This document shows, piece by piece, positions 18,235-26,248 of a stretch of DNA of 64,000 nucleotides. The DNA is from Bryobacterales bacterium. Its GTDB lineage: Bacteria; Acidobacteriota; Terriglobia; Bryobacterales; UBA6623. A model generated the notes under the pieces. The model saw only the letters and a list, made by a program, of their open reading frames with translations, had not been told where the DNA came from and did not search any database. Where the stretch lies: assembly GCA_028819235.1 (NCBI GenBank), contig JAPPMC010000095.1, positions 47,309-111,308 on the forward strand. Reading direction: 5' to 3'. Position numbers and translations under genes: made by a program. Each line of letters opens with the position of its first letter. Within the stretch, counting starts at the first letter, position 1.

Positions 18235-18483
18235 ATGGAAATCACTCAAATGCTCGACCAGCTCAAGGTGGTCTGGGAGAGAAACGCTAGCGCAATCGCT
18301 GCACTTGAGGAGTTGCCTGCTGCGAGAGGGACGACGGGAGTGCTCGAGAGTCTAAGAAACCACCAGACGTGCGTCGAGGACGCGGTCGTGGCACTTTCCA
18401 GGCTGGCTAGGGTCGGCGGGAAGGTTCGTGGGCGCAAGCCCGCTTGGATCACTTCTGTCGAGAACGCCATCGCGGGTCGCTAG
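18235..18483 (+). CDS. Small hypothetical protein
   Basis: An 82-residue protein that I do not recognise. It is preceded by a very good ribosome binding site (AGGGAGGA, 4 bases before ATG), better than most in this window, which is the main evidence that it is translated. The first half is helical (ITQMLDQLKVVWERNASAIAALEELPAA), with another helix around residues 40-60 and a basic C-terminus (GGKVRGRKPAWI). It contains no signal peptide. It could be a small DNA- or protein-binding factor, but no function is claimed. Its 3' third overlaps an open frame on the other strand. Confidence 0.55.
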   Translation: MEITQMLDQLKVVWERNASAIAALEELPAARGTTGVLESLRNHQTCVEDAVVALSRLARVGGKVRGRKPAWITSVENAIAGR

Positions 18484-18860
18484 GATTTGGAGGGCAATTC
18501 CGATACAGTTGCGGGCGGGACGCTCGGCATCCCAGCCCGCAGCTGAGAAAGCCCCGTGGCGCAGGGTGCGTAGCGCAAGCGCACAGTCGGTTGCCTTACG
18601 CACCCGGTCGGCCAACTGACGCTCCTTGAGGGGTGTGCCGCTCAGGGCAAAAGGGTAAATCTTCCGCGCATTCCCTTGAACTGGGCGGAGTTCCGCCGGG
18701 TCCACCTTGGCGACGACAAGCTCGGTGGCCCCAAAGTCGCAACGCATGAACCCGCTGAAGTAGACGGGGATTGGCGCGGCTTCGCGCACGGCAGAGCCCA
18801 GATTGGTCCGTTCTCGCGTTTTGACGCGTCCATCTCCACCCGGAACTGGTGCGAGGCACT
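18484..18860 (-). pseudogene. Possible gene remnant on the minus strand
   Basis: A stop-free minus-strand frame runs from about 18860 down through this interval (and on to 18352). Its codons favour G or C at third position, like real genes here, and the translation looks protein-like (PIPVYFSGFMRCDFG, ATELVVAKVDPAELRPV). There is no ATG, and the only usable start is a GTG at 18789 without a ribosome binding site. I do not recognise the family. It may be the worn end of a lost gene, or chance. Confidence 0.25.
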
Positions 18861-18864
18861 AGGG

Positions 18865-21204
18865 CTAGTAGATCAGGTAGGACCTGCGACGGGACCGGAA
18901 CGAGGCCAAGGAATCCTGAATCTCCGCCCAGATCTGGGCACTACCCACACCGTTCTCCAGCGCGTCGATAGTGGACTCGCTGCCAATCAACCTGGCAGAC
19001 TTCCTCAGGTCAACGTGCTGAGGGTACAACCTGATGAGGGCTGCGGCAATCTCAATTCCCAGCCGGCTGGTCTGCAGCCGGTCCCGGTCCACGATAGTGA
19101 AGTGCACGCCGGGAATCATCTTTCCTGAGAATACCGACGACGTCGGGCGCACTGTACGCGGATAAACGCGGATTCCGGGCAGCATCGCGCTGCGCAACTC
19201 GTCTGCCAGTTGCGGGCCATCGATCCAGGGCGCGCCGATGAATCGGAAGGGCTCGTCCGTGCCACGGCCCACGGAGTAGTCGTGCATGAACTCCAGCATT
19301 GCGACGCCCGGGTAGAGGACGGCTTGGTCCAACGAGCGGATGTTAGGGGAGGGGTTGACCCATGGAAGACCCGTCTCGTCGAACCACAGACTTCGCTCCC
19401 ATCCGCGCATTTCCACCACCTTCAGGTCGGCGCCGATTCCGCGCTCGTCGTTGAACATTCTGGCCAGCTCGCCCACGGTCATGCCATGCCGCACCGGAAG
19501 CGAGTGGTACCCCACGAAGGACTGCATGCCGTCGTCCAACATTGGGCCTTCTACCACCGCACCTGTGATCGGGTTCGGGCGGTCCAGCACGAAGAATTCG
19601 ATGCCGGCCTGCGCCGCGGCTTCCATCGCGTATCCCATCGTCGTGATGTACGTGTAGAAGCGGGCCCCGATGTCCTGAATGTCGAATACCAGGGCGTCCA
19701 GTTCCTTGATGCGCTCCACCTCCGGGCGTTTGCGGTCGGCGCGATAGAGGCTCACCACGGGGACGCCCGTAGCCCCATCCGTCCCATCGGGGACGTCCGC
19801 TTGGTCCAAGTCCGCGGTCAGTCCATGCTCCGGCGTCAGCACCAGCTCCAGTTCGACAGCATCTGCGCCGGCGAACAGGTCTACATTGCGCCGGCCTCGA
19901 CGGTCCACCCCCGTGCGGTTCGTCAGTAGGCCCACGCGCTTTCCGGCCAAAGACGCGAACCCTTCATCCGCCAGAATGTCGAGTCCTGTGCGGACGACAG
20001 CGGATACGGCCCGAGACTGGTCCGCCGCCGAAGCGAGACCCGGAGCGGGGGCCGCATCGGGGCCTAGGTTGGCTGCCGTGATGGAGGCCACGAAGCTGCG
20101 CAGCCGCACGACGGACGTGGTCGCCGTGGGGTGCACGCGGTTCGTCATCAGGGCCACGAAGGAGTGGCTTGCAGGATCGATCCACAGCGACGGCCCGGTG
20201 AAGCCGGTGTGTCCGTACGACGAGGTCCCGAAGAGATCGCCTCGGGGCGAGGAGTACGGCGTGTCAATGTCCCAGCCGATGCCCCTGGCCGCCTTTCCCG
20301 GAGGACTCTGCGACGTGCGCATGCGCCGCACGCCGAGCGGGCTCAGGAGCTGCGCCCCGTTCGCCCGGCCTCCGTTGAGCATCATGCGGGCGAACAGCGC
20401 CACGTCTCCCGCGGTAGAGAACACCCCCGCATGGCCGGCAACGCCGCCCATCATGCGGGCGGTAGGATCGTGAACGACGCCGCGCAGGATAGTGCCGTCC
20501 TCCAGAACTTCGGTGGGCGCGATCCGCCCGCGAAGGCCAGCGGGCGGACGATACATCGTGTCGCGCATGCCAAGCGGTTCGAAGATGCGCCGCTTGGCGA
20601 ACTCGTCCAGCGGCATGCCGCTCGTCCGCCGGACGATTTCGCCCAGCAGGATGTAGTTGATGTCGCTGTAGACGAACTTCGAGCCCGGCGCCACGGTGGG
20701 CTGCTCCTGTAGCGCCAGCCGCACGCCCACCTCGTACCCCGCCCAAGGGGGATCCAGCGTGAGGCTCGGCCTGAGCCCAGAGAAGTGCGTCAGCAACTGC
20801 AGGACGGTGATGCGCTGCTCGGCCTCGAATTCTGGAAGATAGGACTGCACCCTGTCGTTGAGCCGCACCTTGCCCTCTTCGACGAGCATCATGACGGCGG
20901 GGGCGGTGACCATTACCTTGGTCAGTGAGGCACAGTCGAACATCGTGTCGAGCTCCATCGGCTCGCGTTGCGGTTCGATGCTGCGGGCGCCGTAGCGCGC
21001 GAAGTGCAACTGCTCCCCACGCGACTCGATCCACGCCACGGCGCCTGGCGTGAGGCCCTCCTGAATCGCGGATTCGATGGCGCGGTCCAATTTGCGGGCG
21101 CCTGCCCACTCTGCGCTGGCTGCCCCCCACGCGCAGGCCGCTAGGGCGGCGGCCAGCGCCGCAGCGGAGATGCAGTTACCCGTCGAGCGCACTCTGGGCG
21201 GCAT
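18865..21204 (-). CDS. Beta-lactamase-family serine hydrolase fused to NamZ-type exo-muramidase (DUF1343)
   Basis: A 779-residue exported two-domain protein. After a signal-like N-terminus, residues about 35-395 form a penicillin-binding/beta-lactamase-class-C-like domain with S-L-T-K at 93-96, YSDIN near residue 183 and a GHTG-type third motif near 332. Residues about 400-779 form a DUF1343/GH171 domain: GLLTNRTGVDR, LTPEHGL, FDIQDIGARFYTYITTM, LDRPNPITG, PVRHGMTVGELA and WVNPSPNI. Members such as NamZ release N-acetylmuramic acid from peptidoglycan fragments. The fusion suggests stepwise breakdown of muropeptides outside the cytoplasm; that is inference. It is divergent from serS. Confidence 0.9.
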   Translation of the reverse strand: MPPRVRSTGNCISAAALAAALAACAWGAASAEWAGARKLDRAIESAIQEGLTPGAVAWIESRGEQLHFARYGARSIEPQREPMELDTMFDCASLTKVMVTAPAVMMLVEEGKVRLNDRVQSYLPEFEAEQRITVLQLLTHFSGLRPSLTLDPPWAGYEVGVRLALQEQPTVAPGSKFVYSDINYILLGEIVRRTSGMPLDEFAKRRIFEPLGMRDTMYRPPAGLRGRIAPTEVLEDGTILRGVVHDPTARMMGGVAGHAGVFSTAGDVALFARMMLNGGRANGAQLLSPLGVRRMRTSQSPPGKAARGIGWDIDTPYSSPRGDLFGTSSYGHTGFTGPSLWIDPASHSFVALMTNRVHPTATTSVVRLRSFVASITAANLGPDAAPAPGLASAADQSRAVSAVVRTGLDILADEGFASLAGKRVGLLTNRTGVDRRGRRNVDLFAGADAVELELVLTPEHGLTADLDQADVPDGTDGATGVPVVSLYRADRKRPEVERIKELDALVFDIQDIGARFYTYITTMGYAMEAAAQAGIEFFVLDRPNPITGAVVEGPMLDDGMQSFVGYHSLPVRHGMTVGELARMFNDERGIGADLKVVEMRGWERSLWFDETGLPWVNPSPNIRSLDQAVLYPGVAMLEFMHDYSVGRGTDEPFRFIGAPWIDGPQLADELRSAMLPGIRVYPRTVRPTSSVFSGKMIPGVHFTIVDRDRLQTSRLGIEIAAALIRLYPQHVDLRKSARLIGSESTIDALENGVGSAQIWAEIQDSLASFRSRRRSYLIY

Positions 21205-21342
21205 GGGCCCATCGTATCAGCGGGTCTCGCGCCCTCGCCCGTGCAATACTGGGCATTCTGCGGTCGGAGCGCCGGAAGTTCCATAGCGCCTGCCCGCCTG
21301 AGTGGCACGTGCCCGGGCGCGCCTTCCCGGAGTTCCAGAGCA

Positions 21343-22635
21343 ATGCTTGACCGCGGCGTCTTGCGCCATGACTTGGAGATGGTGAGGCAGCGCCTCGCCC
21401 ACAGGGTCGAACCCGGAATCTTGGACGATTTCACTGCGGCGGATGCCCGGCGCAGGGGTGTTCTGACGGAGGTGCAGGCGCTTCGCGGGCGCCGCAACCG
21501 GCTTAGCAAGAGGGTCGCGATGGCCAAGCGCTCCGGTATGGACGCGGCCGACCTCGTGCAGGAGTCTCGCAAGGTGCACGCCCAAATCAGCGAGCTTGAG
21601 GACTCCGCCCGGACCCTGAACGACGAGACCCAGCGCATCCTCAGCCAGATCCCAAACCTGCCCCATCCCAACGTGCCGCAGGGACCGGACGAGTCAGCAA
21701 ACGCGCTCGTCAGCCATTGGGGGGAACCCGCCGATGTTGCGTTCACGCCCAAGCCTCACTGGGAACTCGGCGTTCGTCTGGGGATCGTGGACTTCGAGCG
21801 TGCGGCCAAGCTGGCCGGTTCGCGTTTCGCCGTCTACACGGGCCCCGGCGCGAAGCTTGAGAGGGCCCTGATGAACTTCATGCTCGACGTTCACACGAGC
21901 GAGCATGGGTATACGGAGATCCTGCCTCCGTTCATCGCCAACTCCCGGACCCTCTACGGGACGGGCCAACTGCCCAAGTTCGCCCACGACCTGTTCAAGC
22001 TGGAGGAGTCGGACTACTGGCTCGTGCCGACGGCCGAGGTGCCGCTGACAAACTTGTACGCTGACGAGACCCTGTCGCCGAACGATCTGCCAATCTCCCT
22101 GACGGCGTTCACGCCCTGCTTTCGCCGCGAGGCGGGCTCCTACGGCAGGGACGTCAGGGGCGTGATCCGGCAGCACCAGTTCCAAAAGGTGGAACTGGTG
22201 AAGTTTGCAAGCCCGGAGACGAGCTATGGAGAGCTGGAGAGGCTCACCTCCGATGCGGAGGAGATCCTCAGGCGTCTCGGGCTTCCGTACCGCAAGGTCC
22301 TGCTGTCCAGCGGGGACATGGGCTTCAGTGCCGCAATGACGTATGACCTTGAGGTGTGGCTGCCCGGACTGGGGGAGTTCAAGGAGATCTCGTCGTGCAG
22401 CAATTTCGAGGACTTTCAGGCGCGCCGCGCCCGGATCCGGATGCGGCATCCGGGCGGGCGCCGCGGGAAGACGGAGTACGTCCATACCCTCAACGGAAGT
22501 GGCCTGGCGATCGGGCGCACGTGGCTTGCAATCCTCGAGAACTACCAAGAGGCAGACGGAAGCGTGACGCTGCCGGAGGCCCTGAGACCTTACGCGGGGG
22601 CAGAGCGTATTGCGCGTTCCGGCGTGCTTGAGTGA
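21343..22635 (+). CDS. serS: Seryl-tRNA synthetase
   Basis: A 430-residue class II aminoacyl-tRNA synthetase that charges tRNA-Ser. The N-terminal long coiled-coil arm that binds the tRNA spans about residues 25-105. Motif 2 is visible as PCFRREAGSYGRDVRGVIRQHQF and motif 3 as NGSGLAIGRTW. TAEVPLTNLYADE and EVSSCSNFEDFQARR-like (EISSCSNFEDFQARR) blocks complete the active site. ATG at 21343 (LDRGVLRHDLEMVRQRL) matches the family start; the frame is open upstream without homology. Confidence 0.97.
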   Translation: MLDRGVLRHDLEMVRQRLAHRVEPGILDDFTAADARRRGVLTEVQALRGRRNRLSKRVAMAKRSGMDAADLVQESRKVHAQISELEDSARTLNDETQRILSQIPNLPHPNVPQGPDESANALVSHWGEPADVAFTPKPHWELGVRLGIVDFERAAKLAGSRFAVYTGPGAKLERALMNFMLDVHTSEHGYTEILPPFIANSRTLYGTGQLPKFAHDLFKLEESDYWLVPTAEVPLTNLYADETLSPNDLPISLTAFTPCFRREAGSYGRDVRGVIRQHQFQKVELVKFASPETSYGELERLTSDAEEILRRLGLPYRKVLLSSGDMGFSAAMTYDLEVWLPGLGEFKEISSCSNFEDFQARRARIRMRHPGGRRGKTEYVHTLNGSGLAIGRTWLAILENYQEADGSVTLPEALRPYAGAERIARSGVLE

Positions 22636-22642
22636 AACGCCC

Positions 22643-23410
22643 TCAGCGGTAGCGGCCAAGCAGGTCGTTCCAGCGCACCTGCCACACTTCCGCGAACGCT
22701 GCCAAGCCGCGCCACGCGCTAACCGACGAGCCGTCCGCGTCATTCCAGCGGATCGGCACTTCGACGATGGAGCAGCCGGCCTTGCGCCCCAGGTAGAGCA
22801 GCTCGACGTCGAACCCGAATCGCTCCAGGCGCTGCCGGCGCGCCAAGTGGCGCGCAGCCGAAAGCTCGAACAGCTTGAAACCGCACTGCGTGTCGCGGAA
22901 TTCGAGCCCCGTCACGATGCGGGCGTGCAGGTTGAAGAGCCTGCCCATCCACTCGCGGTAGGGCGGCTGGTGCCTGCCGATCAGCGACCGGTCGAGCGCC
23001 CGCGAGCCGATCGCGATCTGGCACCGGCCATCTCTGGCCGCAGCCAGCAGCCTTTCGACTTCAGCGATCGGCGCCGACTGGTCGGCGTCGCAGAAGAGTA
23101 CCCAAGCGTGGCGTGCCGCCAGCATCCCGCGACGAACGCTGTGGCCCTTGCCGCGGTTCCGCGTGTTGCGTAGCACGGCCAGCCCTATGCCGGCGGAACC
23201 TAGGACCGCCCCTTCCGCCGCCGCGGCACTCTCCGTCCCGTCTGTGGATCCGTCGTCCACCACGATCACCTCGGATTCGACGAACCTCGATTGCGCAAGG
23301 TAGGAGGCGACCTGCCTGAGCGTCACGGGAAGGCGCCGGGACTCGTTGTACGCCGGGATCACAACGCTCAGCGAAAGCGAGATACGGCTCTCCCAGACCG
23401 TCTCAGCCAT
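22643..23410 (-). CDS. Glycosyltransferase family 2 (dolichyl-phosphate-glucose synthase-like)
   Basis: A 255-residue GT-A fold transferase. It shows LSVVIPAYNESRRLP at the N-terminus, VVDDGSTDGTE, the metal-binding FCDADQSAPIAE, and DTQCGFKLFELSAARHL followed by a C-terminal FDVELLYLGRKAG and VEVPIRWND. These features match the undecaprenyl/dolichyl-phosphate glucosyl transferase branch, which loads a lipid carrier from a nucleotide sugar. ATG at 23410 is chosen because it overlaps the end of the sulfotransferase gene by 8 bases; the upstream extension has no homology. Probably part of a surface-glycan pathway. Confidence 0.88.
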   Translation of the reverse strand: MAETVWESRISLSLSVVIPAYNESRRLPVTLRQVASYLAQSRFVESEVIVVDDGSTDGTESAAAAEGAVLGSAGIGLAVLRNTRNRGKGHSVRRGMLAARHAWVLFCDADQSAPIAEVERLLAAARDGRCQIAIGSRALDRSLIGRHQPPYREWMGRLFNLHARIVTGLEFRDTQCGFKLFELSAARHLARRQRLERFGFDVELLYLGRKAGCSIVEVPIRWNDADGSSVSAWRGLAAFAEVWQVRWNDLLGRYR

Positions 23411-24176
23411 CTGGCCTTGACGGGCGGATCGCCCGTTCCAGCAGCCGTGCATAGTACGGTTCGCACTCGGAGAGAAGGGGCTTCAGATTCGCAGGGAACG
23501 GGCTCGGGGCAGGCCGCATCGGCTGGAAACCGGTCGTGCGGTGGGCAGTCTTGTACCATTCCGGGGCCCATGCGCCGTCGTAGCTCTTGGGGCCGGCCGG
23601 CCACTGCAGCATGCGGCGCTGGAAGGGTATGCCCAAGTGGGCGCACAGCGCCCGCAGGGCTCCGGGAGGGTCTTGCAGCAGGTCGCGCGAGTCTAGGACT
23701 GCCGGGGACTGGCCCCAGCCCCGCAGCAGGTCCAAGAGCTCGCACTGGCGCCGGAATCCCGTGTCCCTCAATGTCGGCTGGCCGATGCGCAGACGCAGCG
23801 ACGGCAGCACCCGGCGCGGGGAGCGCGTCAGGAGCACGTTCAGGGTGTGGCGCATGAACCCGAGGTCGAGTTCGACGAGGTGGTGGGCCATCAGCTTGAA
23901 GAAGGCCACCGGCGAGTCCTGCGGGCCGAGAATGACCTCCCGAACGACCCGTTCGCCGTCTTGGTCCTGGGCGGCCAGACAGCGCTCTCGCAGCGGATGC
24001 CTCGCTCCGGTGACGCGCAGGAAGTGGGCGTAGAGGGGCTCGTCGAGGACCCTAGTGTCGCTGCGCTGGGCAAACGAGTACATCAGGGCAGTGGAGATGT
24101 TTCTCGGCCCGGACCAAAGGCAAATGCGCTGTACCGAGCTGATGGATGAAGTGGCTGGCACGGGTGTGGGTCTCAC
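23403..24176 (-). CDS. Sulfotransferase-like protein
   Basis: A 257-residue cytoplasmic protein. The N-terminal RICLWSGPRNISTALMYSFAQRSDT matches the PAPS-binding loop region of the sulfotransferase-like family that includes proteins annotated as branched-chain aminotransferase-like. A central F-F-K-L-M-A-H-H region and DSRDLLQDPPGALRALCAHLGIPF near residue 175 support the family. The C-terminal W-KTAHRTTGF segment is less conserved. The acceptor is unknown. GTG at 24176 overlaps the upstream TGA (GTGA), and a glycosyltransferase gene overlaps its 3' end. The APS kinase at 61549-62082 could supply PAPS. Confidence 0.75.
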   Translation of the reverse strand: MRPTPVPATSSISSVQRICLWSGPRNISTALMYSFAQRSDTRVLDEPLYAHFLRVTGARHPLRERCLAAQDQDGERVVREVILGPQDSPVAFFKLMAHHLVELDLGFMRHTLNVLLTRSPRRVLPSLRLRIGQPTLRDTGFRRQCELLDLLRGWGQSPAVLDSRDLLQDPPGALRALCAHLGIPFQRRMLQWPAGPKSYDGAWAPEWYKTAHRTTGFQPMRPAPSPFPANLKPLLSECEPYYARLLERAIRPSRPDG

Positions 24177-24415
24177 GTGCCACCGGCGTGGAACGTGCCG
24201 GCAGGATGCTCTGCCCAGAGTCGGTCCCGGAAGCCCTCACGACATTCCCGCAAGAGCGGCTCTAGCACAGCGACGACCCCCTGGATCTCAGGCTCGCTCA
24301 GGCCCGGCAGGTTGGCCTTGGCGATTTCCCTCAGGTCGGGAATCGCCGTCGGCTCCGGCCCAGTTCCAGTCCCAGTGCGATTGCTCAAGGTCGTGCTTTC
24401 GCCCCCTTTCGGCAT
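24173..24415 (-). CDS. Small hypothetical protein heading the sulfotransferase operon
   Basis: An 80-residue protein that I do not recognise. The first 25 residues are low-complexity (T, G and P rich); the rest is a helical segment (PDLREIAKANLPGLSEPEIQGVVAVLEPLLRECREGFRDRL). It is placed as the first gene of a three-gene run because its stop overlaps the GTG of the sulfotransferase (GTGA). No signal peptide or metal motif is visible. It is divergent from the acyl-CoA ligase across about 30 bases, so promoters must be very close or overlap the coding region. Confidence 0.55.
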   Translation of the reverse strand: MPKGGESTTLSNRTGTGTGPEPTAIPDLREIAKANLPGLSEPEIQGVVAVLEPLLRECREGFRDRLWAEHPAGTFHAGGT

Positions 24416-24445
24416 GATACGATTCTCACATCAGGTGATCAGGGC

Positions 24446-26209
24446 ATGGCAGATACCATTGCGCAACGATTCAGGTCGGTCGTAGGCCACGGGAAGCAGG
24501 ACGCGATCCTCACCAAGGAGTCCGGCAGCTATCGGCCGATCTCCTCGGCGGAACTCGAGCGGCGCTGCGTGCGCCTCCATCTCGCCCTGCGCTCGGCGGG
24601 CGTCGGCAAAGGCGACAAATTCGCGCTTCTGTCCGAGAACCGCTGGGAATGGGCGGCCGCGGACTTCGCCATGATGACGGCCGGAATCATCAGCGTTCCG
24701 ATCTACCCCAACCTTCCGGCCGATCAGGTGGGCTACCTGCTGAAGCATTCCGGGGCCAAGGGGGTATTCTGCTCCACGGCTGGCCAGGTCGAGAAGGTCT
24801 TGGAGGTCCAAGAGCAACTTCCCGACTTGGGACAGGTGATCTCGTTCGATCCTGTCTCCGACGATGGTGTCACTCCGCTCTCGGCGCTGATCGCCGACGG
24901 GGAACCGGGGGCGGACGAGCGAGCGAGCTTCGACGAGGCTCTGGACGCGGTCGGGGAATCCGATCTGGCGAGCATCATCTACACCTCCGGAACAACGGGC
25001 GTTCCCAAGGGGGTCATGCTGTCTCACGCGAACATCAGCAGCAACATCCGGGATGCCAGCATTCCGGTTAGTCGCGAGGATGTCGGGCTCTCGTTCCTGC
25101 CGCTGTGCCACATCGCCGAGCGCATCGCAGACTATGTCTACTTCGTTCACGGCGCTACGGTGGCCTATGCCGAGTCCATCGACACCGTGGCCGCCAACAT
25201 GGGGGAGGTGCGGCCCACCGTCGCGGTCGGCGTCCCGCGGTTCTACGAGAAGGTGCACGATCGGGTCATGGCGGCAATGGCGCTGGCCCCGCCCCTTCGC
25301 CGCAAGATCTTCCACTGGGCGCTGTCGGTAGGAAAGGCGGCCATGCCATACCGCTTGGCAGGCCAGCCCCTCCCGGGCCTGCTGTCGATCAAGCATGCGC
25401 TTGCCGAGAAGCTGGTCTTCTCGAAGCTTCGCGGCAGGCTGGGTGGCCGGGTGCGGGTCTTCATTTCCGGGGCGGCACCATTGGCGCAGCATCTCGGGGA
25501 GTTCTTCTACGCGCTGGGCCTGCCGATCTGCGAGGCGTACGGCCTGACCGAGACATCCCCTGTCATTTCGATCAACCCGCTGGATGCGATCCGCTTCGGG
25601 ACGGTGGGCAAGATCATCCCGAACGTTGAGGTGCGCATCGCCGACGACGGCGAGATCCTGGCTCGCGGGCCCAACATCATGCAGGGCTACTACCGGATGG
25701 AGGAGCAGACCGCCGAGGTGATGGACGGCGACTGGTTCCACACGGGGGACATTGGCGGTCTCGACGACGACGGTTACCTCTCGATCACGGACCGCAAGAA
25801 GGACCTGTTCAAGACCTCTGGGGGCAAGTACGTGGCCCCGGCCCCGATCGAGAGCCGCCTCAAGAGCAGCAATCTGGTGGAGCTGGCGGTCGTCGTCGCC
25901 GAGCGCAGGAACTTCCCCAGCGCATTGATCGTGCCGGCCTACGAGGCCCTGCGGGCGTGGGCAGATTCACAGGGCATCGCCAGCGCCGACAATGCCGAGC
26001 TTTGCGGAGACCCGCGCGTCCAGGCGCACGTGATGGCCGAGGTGGAGTCCCTGTGCGAGGACATGGCCTCTTTCGAGCGCGTCAAGAAGATTGCGCTGAT
26101 CCCTCAGGACTTCTCGATCGAAGGCGGCGAACTGACCCCGACCATGAAGGTTCGCAGGGGCGAAGTATACGAGAAGTACGCGGAAGAGATCGATGGGATC
26201 TATGCTTGA
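24446..26209 (+). CDS. Long-chain acyl-CoA synthetase (AMP-forming)
   Basis: A 587-residue adenylate-forming ligase that activates fatty acids with ATP and CoA. Motifs in order: IIYTSGTTGVPKGVMLSH (phosphate loop, from about residue 177), LPLCHIAERIADYVYF, YGLTETSPVISINP, and GDWFHTGDIGGLDDDGYLSITDRKKDLFKTSGGKYVAP. Its length and the ERIADY block place it with the FAA1/LACS-like group. ATG at 24446 opens the normal N-terminus. It is followed by a POTRA protein 39 bases downstream. Confidence 0.93.
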   Translation: MADTIAQRFRSVVGHGKQDAILTKESGSYRPISSAELERRCVRLHLALRSAGVGKGDKFALLSENRWEWAAADFAMMTAGIISVPIYPNLPADQVGYLLKHSGAKGVFCSTAGQVEKVLEVQEQLPDLGQVISFDPVSDDGVTPLSALIADGEPGADERASFDEALDAVGESDLASIIYTSGTTGVPKGVMLSHANISSNIRDASIPVSREDVGLSFLPLCHIAERIADYVYFVHGATVAYAESIDTVAANMGEVRPTVAVGVPRFYEKVHDRVMAAMALAPPLRRKIFHWALSVGKAAMPYRLAGQPLPGLLSIKHALAEKLVFSKLRGRLGGRVRVFISGAAPLAQHLGEFFYALGLPICEAYGLTETSPVISINPLDAIRFGTVGKIIPNVEVRIADDGEILARGPNIMQGYYRMEEQTAEVMDGDWFHTGDIGGLDDDGYLSITDRKKDLFKTSGGKYVAPAPIESRLKSSNLVELAVVVAERRNFPSALIVPAYEALRAWADSQGIASADNAELCGDPRVQAHVMAEVESLCEDMASFERVKKIALIPQDFSIEGGELTPTMKVRRGEVYEKYAEEIDGIYA

Positions 26210-26248
26210 TCCCCGTTGGACGGCTTCCGGCTGAAGGGATAGGGCGGC

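Noticed and set aside
24431..25741. Minus-strand frame of 436 codons
   Set aside because: Antisense of the acyl-CoA synthetase; no motif.
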